A stretch of DNA of 64,000 nucleotides from CAYGTK01 sp964352775 (GCA_964352775.1 CAYGTK010000003.1:5360-69359); one strand, 5' to 3'. Counted from the stretch's first letter, positions 52,429 to 61,679 are shown. A program made the numbers and translations. The notes: generated by a model not told the origin, from the sequence alone.

Positions 52429-53096
52429 AGTGATAGATCGGGGTTTTCTACCAAGGCCAATTGCACCTTGGGGTCTAGTTGATATAGTTGCTGCTTGAGT
52501 TGCTCAAGCGCATCGGTTTCGGCACTTATTACTTCGTAGGTAAGCGAGGTGTTAAGCTCGCCATCTACTATGCTTTTCATTTTATGCTCAGGATAGTTTC
52601 GGCTAACCAATTCACCCACAGCTTTGGTAGCGGCATGGGTTTTTATAGATAAGCTGTAGCTGTGTTCGGCATCTTTTCGCCCGCTTCCTTGCGTGTAATG
52701 CAGTATTAGCGAGGCTACAAAAAAGAAGCCTACACCAATTAGTAAGAGAAGAATTTCACCTGCCCCAGCACCAATACCGATAGCCACGGCGATGAACAGG
52801 TAAACAAGCTCTTGAGGATCTTTAATGGCTGAGCGAAAGCGAATGATAGAGAGCGCCCCAACCAAACCCAGCGATAAGGCTAACGATGATTTTACCACTG
52901 AAATAATGATCATTGTAGTAAGGGCCAATGGGAAGAAGCTACGCGCTAAGCGTTGTCGGTTAGATAGCGACCTACCAAATTTTACATAGAACCATTGTAA
53001 TAACAGCGATAACAGTAATACCACTACCAAGGCCACAGCAAAGGCTGCCGCATCAAACGATGGTGCTTGCGTGAAGAGGGATCTCCAAGTGGTCAT
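52425..53096 (-). CDS. DUF4956 polytopic membrane protein
   Basis: 223 residues. Membrane segments at about 15-37, 55-80 (FPLALTTMIIISVVKSSLALSL region), 93-115 and 115-135, then a soluble C-terminal domain (about 145-223) resembling the ferredoxin-like tail seen in MgtC-type proteins. DUF4956 genes often pair with VTC genes. Function unknown; a membrane carrier or platform for the VTC enzyme is inferred. A TATTTTTG box ends 4 nt before the ATG. Confidence 0.87.
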   Translation of the reverse strand: MTTWRSLFTQAPSFDAAAFAVALVVVLLLSLLLQWFYVKFGRSLSNRQRLARSFFPLALTTMIIISVVKSSLALSLGLVGALSIIRFRSAIKDPQELVYLFIAVAIGIGAGAGEILLLLIGVGFFFVASLILHYTQGSGRKDAEHSYSLSIKTHAATKAVGELVSRNYPEHKMKSIVDGELNTSLTYEVISAETDALEQLKQQLYQLDPKVQLALVENPDLSL

Positions 53097-53100
53097 ATTT

Positions 53101-53108
53101 CAAAAATA
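53101..53108 (-). promoter_or_regulatory. -7 box TATTTTTG upstream of DUF4956
   Basis: On the minus strand TATTTTTG ends 4 nt before the ATG at 53096; a possible leaderless start. The divergent glyS has the same octamer at the same distance. Confidence 0.5.
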
Positions 53109-53164
53109 CCTGAAGCACCCACCAAATAAGGCGCAGATCTGCACATCTATTTAGGGGCTTTGTC

Positions 53165-53172
53165 TATTTTTG
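53165..53172 (+). promoter_or_regulatory. -7 box TATTTTTG upstream of glyS
   Basis: TATTTTTG ends 4 nt before the glyS ATG (53177). Same octamer and spacing as the divergent DUF4956 promoter. Confidence 0.5.
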
Positions 53173-53176
53173 CCGA

Positions 53177-54718
53177 ATGGCACAACAAGACGACCTTTTC
53201 AAGAAAATAATTGCGCATTGTAAAGAATACGGATTCGTATTCCCTAGTAGTGAAATTTATGATGGCCTTGGCGCTGTTTACGACTACGGCCCTTATGGTA
53301 GCGAGTTGAAAAATAACATTCAAGACTTCTGGTGGAAAAGCATGGTACAAATGCACGAAAACATTGTAGGTATTGATGCAGCCATATTCATGCACCCAAA
53401 AACTTGGAAGGCTAGTGGACACGTAGATGCTTTTAACGATCCATTGATAGACAACAAGGATTCGAAGAAGCGCTATCGTGCTGATGTATTGATAGAGGAT
53501 GTGATAGAGAAGTATCGCCAAAAGATAGAGAAAGATGTAGCCAAGGGTATCAAACGCTTTGGCGAAGATTTTGATGAAGCTCAGTTTCGTGCTACCAACC
53601 CCAACGTACAGCGTAACCAAGCCAAGATAGATGACATTGAAGGCAAGATGAAAGCTGCTTTGGAAGCGAGTGATCTAGTAGCACTAAAGACTTTGATAGA
53701 AGAATTAGGAATAGCCGACCCAGCTACAGGCAGTAAGAATTGGACGGATGTTCGTCAGTTCAACTTAATGTTTGGTACGCAAGTAGGTTCGGTAGCTGAA
53801 GACAGCAATACTATATATCTACGCCCAGAAACGGCACAAGGTATTTTTGTGAATTTCTTGAACGTACAGCAGAGCAGTCGCCAGAAAATACCATTTGGTA
53901 TCGCTCAGGTTGGTAAAGCTTTCCGTAATGAGATAGTAGCCCGCCAGTTCATTTTCCGTACACGCGAATTTGAGCAGATGGAGATGCAATATTTCGTTCG
54001 CCCAGGGGAGCAAAAAGAAGCTTATGAATACTGGAAGGAAGCCCGTATGAAGTGGCACCGTTCTTTAGGTTTTGGTGAAGAAGTACTTCGTTTTCATGAC
54101 CATATTAAGCCTGCCCACTATGCGGATGCTGCGGTAGATATTGAATTTGATTATCCGTTCGGTTTCAAAGAGATAGAGGGTATTCATAGTCGTACTGATT
54201 TTGACTTGACCCAGCACCAAGAAATGAGTGGTAAAAAGCTGCAGTATTTCGATCCAGAGTTGAATAAGAGCTACGTGCCTTACGTGATAGAGACCTCTAT
54301 TGGCTTGAACCGCACCATTTTGGCCGTGCTTTGCAATGCTTATAAAGAAGAAGTGGTGAACGAAGAAAAGGGAACTACCCGTGTGGTATTGAAACTGCCC
54401 CCAGCTTTGGCACCTATTAAAGTGGCTATTTTGCCATTGATAAAGAAAGATGGCCTTCCAGAAAAAGCTCGTGAGATACTGAATACGTTGAAGCTAGATC
54501 TGCAATGCTACTACGAAGAAAAAGACACGGTAGGTAAGCGTTACCGCCGTATGGATGCTATAGGTACGCCATACTGCGTAACCGTTGATCACCAGACTTT
54601 AGAGGACAATACCGTGACCATTCGCGAGCGAGATACTATGGAACAGGTGCGTGTTTCTATTGATAAAGTGCAGCAAATTGTATCCGAACGAGTTAGTTGG
54701 AGCAAAATGATCGCGTAA
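53177..54718 (+). CDS. glyS: Glycyl-tRNA synthetase (single-chain, class II)
   Basis: 513 residues of the dimeric alpha2 type (also named glyQS). N-terminal QDDLFKKIIAHCKEYGFVFPS and EIYDGLGAVYDYGPYGSELKN hold motif 1-like features; motif 2 QVGKAFRNEIVARQFIFRTREFEQMEMQYFV; motif 3 ETSIGLNRTILAVLCNAY; a C-terminal anticodon-binding domain (about 415-513) with IKVAILPLIKKDGL. Charges tRNA-Gly. A SGNH gene starts 8 bp after its stop, so the two may be one unit. Confidence 0.97.
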   Translation: MAQQDDLFKKIIAHCKEYGFVFPSSEIYDGLGAVYDYGPYGSELKNNIQDFWWKSMVQMHENIVGIDAAIFMHPKTWKASGHVDAFNDPLIDNKDSKKRYRADVLIEDVIEKYRQKIEKDVAKGIKRFGEDFDEAQFRATNPNVQRNQAKIDDIEGKMKAALEASDLVALKTLIEELGIADPATGSKNWTDVRQFNLMFGTQVGSVAEDSNTIYLRPETAQGIFVNFLNVQQSSRQKIPFGIAQVGKAFRNEIVARQFIFRTREFEQMEMQYFVRPGEQKEAYEYWKEARMKWHRSLGFGEEVLRFHDHIKPAHYADAAVDIEFDYPFGFKEIEGIHSRTDFDLTQHQEMSGKKLQYFDPELNKSYVPYVIETSIGLNRTILAVLCNAYKEEVVNEEKGTTRVVLKLPPALAPIKVAILPLIKKDGLPEKAREILNTLKLDLQCYYEEKDTVGKRYRRMDAIGTPYCVTVDHQTLEDNTVTIRERDTMEQVRVSIDKVQQIVSERVSWSKMIA

Positions 54719-54726
54719 CTTCCAGC

Positions 54727-56007
54727 ATGCGTAAGAGGTTCACCCTATTTCTTTTTGTGCTGCATTTGCTGTTCATTGTGCTGGTCTATTTCGAGTATCA
54801 GGCAATTAGCATTCAGCCGCAGTTAGTGTCTTTTTACACATGGGCGTGCTTCTTTGGGTTTTTTGTAACCACTTTTTTTTTTCTACTCCACTTGCTTATT
54901 GGGCTAATAGGAATGCGAAAACATAAGCGTCAGATAATTTGGGTGGCGGCATTCAGTATCACTTTTTTCCTGATAGCATTTGAGCTTATTTTACGCATAA
55001 ATGGACACCATGCATCGTATACGGAGCATGGCTTGAAAGGAAACTATGCCTCGCCGTATGTTACGCAAGAGCAAGGCTGGCTGCACATTTGGGGAAAAAA
55101 TGAAGAGCACAGCGCCAACAATGGACCTGACCGACCAGTTTTGACCCGAAAAACCAATTCCCTTGGACTTACAGGCCCCGACCCCGCCATAGAAAAAGAC
55201 AGTAACGCTTATCGCATAATTGCTTTTGGTGATTCTTTTACGGAAGGCTGGGGAACTACGGAAGATTCTAGTTGGGTGAATGTATTTAAGGGTTTAGTGG
55301 ATGACGAAATTCCAGATAAACAAGTAGAGGCTATTAACGCTGGAGTAGCTGGAAGTGATCCGCTTTTTGGGTATATCTTCTTGAAAACGGAAATGCTGAA
55401 CTATAACCCTGACCTAGTATTGGTGACCATTAATTATTCTGATGAAGGTGATGTGATGTTACGTGGTGGATTAGAGCGGTTTTTACCTGATGGCACCACT
55501 CAATATACTGATGCTCCGAAATGGGAACGACTATATGCTGTGAGCTACAGTTTCAGGTGGTTGATACGGAAAATGGTAGCTATGGACGACCTGCTTATCC
55601 CTGATGCAGAAAGAGAGCAAAGACGCGAAAAGGCTATAGAAGATCTGGATGAAGGTCTGCAGGCTTTAGAGGTATTATCAGAACAATCTAACATCCCCAT
55701 AGCTCTGGTTTTTCACCCGATGTTCAACGAGATATTTATGTTGGAATATGAATCAGACTTTCAAAGACTGATCGATGAATTTAGAAGTCGTAATAAGGTA
55801 ATAGTAGTTGATGCCATGCCTCATTTTAGGGATAGCCTAGGACTGACAGAAGAAACAGTTTACGGGTATTACCTAGATGGTGACTACCACCACAATGGCA
55901 AGGGATACAGAGAGTTAGCCAAAGCTATTTTCAATTCATTGAAAGAGGAGGACATATGGGAACAAACCACATCGGTTAATTCTGATTCCACACAAATAGC
56001 TCTTTAA
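54727..56007 (+). CDS. SGNH/GDSL hydrolase with three N-terminal membrane segments
   Basis: 426 residues from the ATG at 54727 (an earlier in-frame start lies inside glyS). TM segments about 5-22, 37-60 and 70-89; then an SGNH hydrolase domain: AFGDSFTEGWGT with nucleophile S170, NAGVAGSDPLFGYIFLK, NYSDEGDVM and DGDYHHNGKGYREL with the catalytic Asp/His. It probably acts on a membrane-proximal glycan or lipid ester; substrate unknown. A bidirectional terminator follows. Confidence 0.82.
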   Translation: MRKRFTLFLFVLHLLFIVLVYFEYQAISIQPQLVSFYTWACFFGFFVTTFFFLLHLLIGLIGMRKHKRQIIWVAAFSITFFLIAFELILRINGHHASYTEHGLKGNYASPYVTQEQGWLHIWGKNEEHSANNGPDRPVLTRKTNSLGLTGPDPAIEKDSNAYRIIAFGDSFTEGWGTTEDSSWVNVFKGLVDDEIPDKQVEAINAGVAGSDPLFGYIFLKTEMLNYNPDLVLVTINYSDEGDVMLRGGLERFLPDGTTQYTDAPKWERLYAVSYSFRWLIRKMVAMDDLLIPDAEREQRREKAIEDLDEGLQALEVLSEQSNIPIALVFHPMFNEIFMLEYESDFQRLIDEFRSRNKVIVVDAMPHFRDSLGLTEETVYGYYLDGDYHHNGKGYRELAKAIFNSLKEEDIWEQTTSVNSDSTQIAL

Positions 56008-56010
56008 AAG

Positions 56011-56037
56011 AAGCCCCTCCGATAAACAAAGGGGCTT
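56011..56037. terminator. Bidirectional terminator between SGNH and SulP genes
   Basis: AAGCCCCT, 11-nt loop, AGGGGCTT; T-rich sequence (TTTCT on plus, CTTCTTTT on minus) flanks both sides. It serves the convergent genes ending at 56007 (+) and 56049 (-). Confidence 0.75.
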
Positions 56038-56048
56038 TCTACTGAACA

Positions 56049-57797
56049 TCATAAATACAAAGAGGCTGGTTCGGCAATTCCCAATGAGCGAGCTTGCGCC
56101 ACGGCATCGTGGGTAAAGCGGAAGAACTGTTTCTCACCTACTTTGTCTACCACTTTTACGCGCTCTAACACGTTGCTCACTTTTTCAGAAGCTCCGCTGA
56201 TGAACACTTCTACTCCGTTACTTCGGGCTTCTTCCACAAGATCTTCTATAGCGTAAGCGCCCGATAGATCCATTAGCGGAACACTTTTTAAGTCGATAAC
56301 CAACACATCGTGCTCCTTAGCTTGATGGTAACTCTGGTGTAACGGATCAATAGAACCAAAGAATAATGGCCCCTCAGGCTTTAAGATCTTTATCCGCTTT
56401 TTAGAGAAAGACACATCAGCTCCATCAGTTATCATTACGTCTTCATCTTCTGATGCGTATTCAACTTTATGCTCGTATGCGGTACTCACCTCTTGCACAA
56501 ATCGGAAGAAGGCTAGCACCATTCCTACTGCCATAGCAACTAGAAGGTCTTCTACTACGGTAACAACTAATACCGTCCAGAACACCAGCATATCGGTTAA
56601 TGGCAAACGATGAAGCACGGGGATAATGCGGTAATCCAAAATATCGATACCTACTTTAAAAAGTATAGCCGCTAAGGCTGCCATAGGAATAGTTGAAGCC
56701 AATGGCCCTAAGCCTAATACCAACGCCAATAGAACCAAACCATGAGTGATAGATGCCAACGGTGAACGACCACCTGATTGTACATTAGCAACAGTACGCA
56801 TAGTGGCAGTTGCGGTAGTTAATCCACCTACTAGGCCTGCTGCCATATTGGCGATGCCTTGCCCGAAAGTTTCACGGTCGCTACTGTGGCGGTCGCCTGT
56901 CATTTGATCGGCTACTACACAGGTTAAAAGTGAATCGAAAATGGCTAATCCCGCAAGGGTAAATGCTGGCCAAATGAAATCGCTGAAACGACTAAGGTCG
57001 GGCATGTATAGGCTTGGTAAGCCCGTAGGTATATCGCCGATGTATTCTATGTTCAAAGCAAAGCCATTGGCAATGCTTGTACCCAATACCAATGCAACCA
57101 GAGGTGAAGGCACTATCCTCAACTTCGGCACCTGCTTAATAACATAAGGCCACAAAAACAGAATAGCTAATGTGGGCACAGAAACAGCTAATGCCTGATA
57201 GCTAATATGAGTAATGGCGTATGGAATTGAGGTGATAGCCTCTGATACCGAATGCGGTGCAGGCAAACCTAAAAAGGAATCGAACTCCAGTAACATAACA
57301 ATGACACCGATGCCGCACATAAAGCCCGCAACAACAGAGTAAGGGGTGTAATAAATAAATCGCCCAACCCGCAATAGGGAAAGTACTACTAGAATAACCC
57401 CACTTAAGAAAATGATAGTAAATGCTGCAATAATATCTGGGTCGCCAGTGGCTGTTGTGAAGATGGCTAAATAGGCAGCTAGCTGTACCATTTTCGGTCC
57501 AGTTGGCCCGCTTACTCCTAAGCGAGAACCTCCGAATAGCCCGCCGAAAATACCACCACAAATGGCGCCCCAAATACCCGCCATTGGGCCTAGGCCCGAG
57601 CCAACCCCAAATGCAAGGGCTAGTGGTAAAGCGATAATTGCCACCGTAATACCCGCCATAATATCGCCACGAATACCGTCGCGTTTTATCATACGGATGT
57701 TGTTCATCGGGTTTATTTCCCGAAGACTGTCCGTAAGAAAGTTCTTGATGAATTGAAGATCAGTAGCCGTATTCTTAGGCTTTGAAGTATGTTTCAT
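56049..57797 (-). CDS. SulP-family inorganic anion transporter
   Basis: 582 residues. About 11-12 membrane segments (45-430) begin with RGDIMAGITVAIIALPLALAFGV, the SulP signature; a cytoplasmic STAS domain follows (about 460-560: KILKPEGPLFFGSIDPLHQSY, VLVIDLKSVPLMDLSGAYAI). It may carry sulfate, bicarbonate or another anion; no carbonic anhydrase or sulfate gene is adjacent, so the substrate is not fixed. Single gene, with a terminator on its 3' side. Confidence 0.92.
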   Translation of the reverse strand: MKHTSKPKNTATDLQFIKNFLTDSLREINPMNNIRMIKRDGIRGDIMAGITVAIIALPLALAFGVGSGLGPMAGIWGAICGGIFGGLFGGSRLGVSGPTGPKMVQLAAYLAIFTTATGDPDIIAAFTIIFLSGVILVVLSLLRVGRFIYYTPYSVVAGFMCGIGVIVMLLEFDSFLGLPAPHSVSEAITSIPYAITHISYQALAVSVPTLAILFLWPYVIKQVPKLRIVPSPLVALVLGTSIANGFALNIEYIGDIPTGLPSLYMPDLSRFSDFIWPAFTLAGLAIFDSLLTCVVADQMTGDRHSSDRETFGQGIANMAAGLVGGLTTATATMRTVANVQSGGRSPLASITHGLVLLALVLGLGPLASTIPMAALAAILFKVGIDILDYRIIPVLHRLPLTDMLVFWTVLVVTVVEDLLVAMAVGMVLAFFRFVQEVSTAYEHKVEYASEDEDVMITDGADVSFSKKRIKILKPEGPLFFGSIDPLHQSYHQAKEHDVLVIDLKSVPLMDLSGAYAIEDLVEEARSNGVEVFISGASEKVSNVLERVKVVDKVGEKQFFRFTHDAVAQARSLGIAEPASLYL

Positions 57798-57896
57798 GAA
57801 AATTGAGTTTGAAATTCTAAGATGTAATAGACCTATAGTCCGACTAGTAGAAACTAGTGCAATGGACTAATTAAGAAATACCCGAAAGGGTAGTTT

Positions 57897-58235
57897 CTAG
57901 GCTCTATCGTAGAAAATCAACTCGTGATGGAGAAGGTAGGAATGGGTGTGGTTGCTAGCGTATTGTAGCTCACCTTTTCTAAGTGTAACCTCAGAAAGAA
58001 TGCATTGAACAGGATGCTCTACAACGGCTAAAATGTTACCGAAATCAGCATCTAGCTTGGCAGAAAATTGAAAGCGCGAACCTTCGTTTTCACTTTCCTC
58101 TATTACTTCTTCCACTTCCTCGCTGGCAAAAAGATCTGCCTTGTCAGAAGAATTGTAAGGAGCTTGAAAGAACAAAAGCAACACGGTAAATACTAAGCCC
58201 AAAAGCACGAGGCTCTGGCGAGTATCTTTATCCAT
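57897..58235 (-). CDS. Small membrane-anchored protein of unknown function
   Basis: 112 residues from the ATG at 58235; a GTG at 58259 lies 4 nt after a TAACTTTG box and could be a leaderless start adding 8 residues. A TM segment at about 8-24 (QSLVLLGLVFTVLLLFFQAP) is followed by an acidic stretch (EEVEEVIEESENE) and a beta-like domain (FSAKLDADFGNILAVVEHPVQ, VTLRKGELQYASNHTHSY). No family recognised. It is located after an aldehyde dehydrogenase gene, 102 bp away. Confidence 0.6.
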   Translation of the reverse strand: MDKDTRQSLVLLGLVFTVLLLFFQAPYNSSDKADLFASEEVEEVIEESENEGSRFQFSAKLDADFGNILAVVEHPVQCILSEVTLRKGELQYASNHTHSYLLHHELIFYDRA

Positions 58236-58263
58236 AAATGTTGCTCTTTTCAATTGCACAATA

Positions 58264-58271
58264 CAAAGTTA
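58264..58271 (-). promoter_or_regulatory. -7 box TAACTTTG upstream of the 57897 gene
   Basis: On the minus strand TAACTTTG ends 28 nt before the ATG (58235) or 4 nt before the GTG (58259). Confidence 0.4.
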
Positions 58272-58337
58272 CATTTCCTAAACCTATTATCAATAACGAT
58301 AACAGGGCATAGTACGGCAGCTGCCCACAAAAGTTTA

Positions 58338-59720
58338 CTACTTCCGCAAGTGATAGCCTTTAGGCTGAGTAAAGGCACGTATCCCAGAGAACGACAAGGT
58401 AGACCCTATACCCGAATGCCCGCGGCCCGACCAAGGTAGGTTGGCGCTTACTCTATCGCAGCAGTTCCAATAGCTTGTTCCGCTATTCATTTGGCTGAGG
58501 ATGTGTTCTGCTTGCTTTTGATCTTCAGTAAAAACGGCACTGGTTAATCCGTACTGCGTATCCTTCATTAGCTTGATGGCTTCCTCATCATCTTTCACTT
58601 TTTGGATGCCGATAATGGGCCCAAAGCTCTCTTCTTTCATCACCTCCATTTTGTGGTTGACATTGATGAGTACGGTAGGTTCAAAAAAGTAGCCCTTGCC
58701 TTTCATCGCAGTTCCACCTAATACGAGGTTCGCGCCTTTTTTAGTGGCGTCCTTCACTTGGCGCTTCAACACTTTCATTTGATCTTTACGACTAAGTGGA
58801 CCGATAAAAGCATCTTGTTCTGTGCCTTCCCCAACTTTCATTTTCTCTGCTTCTTTCAAAAATTCAGTTATGTATTCGTCGTAGATCTTCTCGTGTACGT
58901 AAATACGTTCTACCGCACAGCAACTTTGTCCGTTGTTATAAAATGCGCCCTCTACCCCTGATACTGCTACTTTGGTAATATCGCTATTGTGCTCCGTTAC
59001 ATACATCGGGTCTTTACCGCCAAGCTCTAGTTGACAAGGCACCATTTTAGGTGCTACTTTTTGATAAATGTAATTTCCTGTTCCATAAGAACCTGTAAAG
59101 AAGTAACCATCTAAAGGCAATTTTAATAAGGCTTCACCAGCTTTTTTAGCGCCTAAAACCAATTGGAATACATCTTCAGGAATACCTGACTCCCAAAGTA
59201 GTTCCGCTATTTTTTGCCCAGTTAGGCTCGTGATCTCAGATGGCTTGTATAATACTGCATTACCCGCTATTAATGCTGGGATGAATACGTTCACACCTAC
59301 CAAGTAGGGATAGTTCCAAGCAGAAATATTGGCAATAACGCCTAGTGGTTCGTAAGCCAACTTTTCTGTTATGCTCTCATCCTTATATACCACCTCATCG
59401 GCCAAAGTCTTCTCGGAGTTCTTCAAAAAGAAATCAATTCTACCTTTCGCTCCATTTATCTCTCCTTTAGCCTGGGCCAATGGTTTGCCCATTTCGCTAG
59501 TAAGTATAGCCGCTAGTTCCATAGTGTTCTTAGTAAGCAACGACGAGAACTTTCTTATAGCCGCAATACGCTTTTTGATAGGAGTTTTCGCCCAAGCTTT
59601 CTGTGCATTTTTAGCAGCTTTATACTTGGCTTTAATGGCTTTGCTGTCGTCTGCTTTTAGCTTAGCTATCACCTCTTCGGTGGCAGGGTTAATAACTAGT
59701 AATTGATTCTTCTTGCTCAT
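58338..59720 (-). CDS. Aldehyde dehydrogenase (succinate-semialdehyde type)
   Basis: 460 residues. Starts INPATEEVIAKLKADDSKAI; NAD-binding GNAVLYKPSEITSLTGQ; FTGSYGTGNYIYQ; catalytic base Glu in LELGGKDP (about 236) and nucleophile Cys in NNGQSCCAVERIYV (about 270); PFxxP-like EESFGPIIGI. The short length and NPATEE start fit the NAD(P)-dependent succinate-semialdehyde dehydrogenase group; the true aldehyde is inferred. It follows the class-I amidotransferase hydrolase by 19 bp, hinting at GABA or polyamine breakdown. Confidence 0.9.
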   Translation of the reverse strand: MSKKNQLLVINPATEEVIAKLKADDSKAIKAKYKAAKNAQKAWAKTPIKKRIAAIRKFSSLLTKNTMELAAILTSEMGKPLAQAKGEINGAKGRIDFFLKNSEKTLADEVVYKDESITEKLAYEPLGVIANISAWNYPYLVGVNVFIPALIAGNAVLYKPSEITSLTGQKIAELLWESGIPEDVFQLVLGAKKAGEALLKLPLDGYFFTGSYGTGNYIYQKVAPKMVPCQLELGGKDPMYVTEHNSDITKVAVSGVEGAFYNNGQSCCAVERIYVHEKIYDEYITEFLKEAEKMKVGEGTEQDAFIGPLSRKDQMKVLKRQVKDATKKGANLVLGGTAMKGKGYFFEPTVLINVNHKMEVMKEESFGPIIGIQKVKDDEEAIKLMKDTQYGLTSAVFTEDQKQAEHILSQMNSGTSYWNCCDRVSANLPWSGRGHSGIGSTLSFSGIRAFTQPKGYHLRK

Positions 59721-59739
59721 TTTTATTGTAGGTAGAATG

Positions 59740-60489
59740 TTATTTACAATGTGCTAAAAATTGATCGTACAGCACCTCGGCATCTAATAGGGTGGCTTCG
59801 CCCCTAAAGTTGTAGAAGAACTCAGGATGCCATTGTACAGCAAATACTTTTCCGTTAGGTGCGCCCGTCCAGCCAATGGCTTCAATAGTACCATCGGGGG
59901 CGGTGGCTAACACCTCCAATCCTTCTCCCAGATCTTTAAGGCTTTGGTGATGAACGGAGTTTACATGAGTGCCTAAGCCATCTCTATATATCTCTTCCAG
60001 CCACTTACCTGCAGTTAATTCCACAGGGTGATTTACTTGATCGTATAAGGTAGGGTGTCGGTGTCCTTCAATGCCCTTCACTTGACTTTCGGTGTCTTGA
60101 TACAAGGTGCCTCCAAAAAAGGCGTTCATCAATTGTGAGCCTCTGCAGATACCGAATATGGGCTTGTTATTCTCAACGGCGTACTTCATTATCCGTAGCT
60201 CGTAAGCATCGCGATGAGGATCGCCTAACCAGCGACCTGGCTGTAGGGGTTGTTCCCCATAAGTTAAGGGAGAAAGGTCATCACCACCCTGAAAAACAAA
60301 ACCTTCAAACTGTTCTAGAATAGGGTAAAGCAACTCCTCTTCTACATCGGGTATCATTATGGGCAATACCCCTTCACGAGTCAGGTAGCGCGACATATCG
60401 CGCTCCATATAGGTCAATATCTTGGGTCCGAATACATTTCTGTTTAAATCGGCATATCTAAAGCAAGCGGTAACCCCTATTTTTTGCAT
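59740..60489 (-). CDS. Gamma-glutamyl-GABA hydrolase-like class-I amidotransferase (peptidase C26)
   Basis: 249 residues. Nucleophile C115 in IFGICRGSQLMNAFFGGTLY and the His-Glu of the triad, H221 and E223, in FAVQWHPEFFYN; GGDDLSPLTYGEQP is typical of PuuD-like enzymes. The activity expected is hydrolysis of a gamma-glutamyl amide such as gamma-Glu-GABA. It is first in a two-gene minus unit with the aldehyde dehydrogenase (19 bp gap). No other Puu enzyme is nearby. Confidence 0.88.
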   Translation of the reverse strand: MQKIGVTACFRYADLNRNVFGPKILTYMERDMSRYLTREGVLPIMIPDVEEELLYPILEQFEGFVFQGGDDLSPLTYGEQPLQPGRWLGDPHRDAYELRIMKYAVENNKPIFGICRGSQLMNAFFGGTLYQDTESQVKGIEGHRHPTLYDQVNHPVELTAGKWLEEIYRDGLGTHVNSVHHQSLKDLGEGLEVLATAPDGTIEAIGWTGAPNGKVFAVQWHPEFFYNFRGEATLLDAEVLYDQFLAHCK

Positions 60490-60611
60490 AGCCTAAAATT
60501 AATCATCTATACCTGATAATACTTGACCTTCTACCACATAAATTATACATTGCTACCAATTCCACTTATTCGCACCTACTACTTCTTGGAACCACAACAG
60601 ATAAGTAGACT

Positions 60612-61679
60612 ATGATGAACAAGGTGTGTATCTTCTTACTAGCTTTCGTTTTACCGCATTTAGCAGTTGCTCAAGGGCTAACCTGTTCGCAACAGAACTA
60701 CTGCGCTAGCGGAGGAAATAGCAGCAATGAATACATTGATAATGTAGTGCTAGGCTCCATATTTAATACTACCACTAACGATGGTGGGTATGGTGACTTT
60801 ACAGGAACAAGTACTGTTTTAACCAAGGGCGTTAGTTATCCAATAACCATTAGCCCTGGCTTTGACTCCATTCCAAGAAATATTGGCTTTGCAGTGTACA
60901 TCGACTTTGATGGCAATGGTGATTTTTATGGTTTAGATGAGCAAGTAATAGCTGTTGCCTCTTCAGGAAATAATTCTGTTACAGAACGATTTATAGTGCC
61001 TGAACACGTTCCGCAAGGGCCCGTTCGTATGCGGGTTAGTATGGCTTATGATATGATACCCGCGCCATGCGGCACTCAATTTTTAGGGGAGGTAGAAGAC
61101 TACTGCATTTTAATATCGAGAACAAAAGTTGAACCTTGCTTAGCTCCTGATAGTACCTACGAAGTGTTTCAAGAAGAGCGGTCGATAGATATGGCTTGGG
61201 CAGAAGTGGTAAATGCAGATGCTTATTTAGTGGAGTATAATGACCTAGAAGAAGATGTATGGAATGGTGTGGCTAGTTTCCAAGAATATAAACGACTGAC
61301 CCAACTAGATAGCTGTTCAAAATATGTTTGGGGAGTGCGCTCTGTTTGCCCGCTTGACACTAGTGACAGGTCAATATTGAAAGACTTTTCTACTACAGGA
61401 TGCTTGTTTACTGCTTTGGGAGAGGCTAATTATAACGATGAGTTGGCCCTATATCCTAATCCATTTCAGGATGAACTGCATGTGTCAATTCCTAATGAAT
61501 GGAACAAGGTGGATAAGGCTGTTCTTGTTAATACTTTCGGACAGCAGCTATCTATTGAAATAGAAACCGCTACCGATATTTTGCATATTTCTCTTCAGGA
61601 AAACATTCCGTCAGGAGTTTATTTTTTACGCCTTTCTTCGGGCGATGAGCAATTTACCAGCAGGGTAATTAAGCAATAG
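60612..61679 (+). CDS. Secreted GEVED-domain protein with T9SS type-A sorting domain
   Basis: 355 residues: signal peptide (ending AVAQ, about 20), a GEVED domain (about 30-165: CSQQNYCASGGNSSNEYID start, GFAVYIDFDGNGDFYGLDEQ, GEVEDYCILI), a fibronectin-III-like segment (180-262: VNADAYLVEYNDLEEDVWNG) and a sorting domain (about 278-355: LALYPNPFQDELHVSI, GVYFLRLSSGD). T9SS cargo of unknown binding target. The last 11 bp overlap the convergent phenylalanine hydroxylase gene. Confidence 0.87.
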   Translation: MMNKVCIFLLAFVLPHLAVAQGLTCSQQNYCASGGNSSNEYIDNVVLGSIFNTTTNDGGYGDFTGTSTVLTKGVSYPITISPGFDSIPRNIGFAVYIDFDGNGDFYGLDEQVIAVASSGNNSVTERFIVPEHVPQGPVRMRVSMAYDMIPAPCGTQFLGEVEDYCILISRTKVEPCLAPDSTYEVFQEERSIDMAWAEVVNADAYLVEYNDLEEDVWNGVASFQEYKRLTQLDSCSKYVWGVRSVCPLDTSDRSILKDFSTTGCLFTALGEANYNDELALYPNPFQDELHVSIPNEWNKVDKAVLVNTFGQQLSIEIETATDILHISLQENIPSGVYFLRLSSGDEQFTSRVIKQ

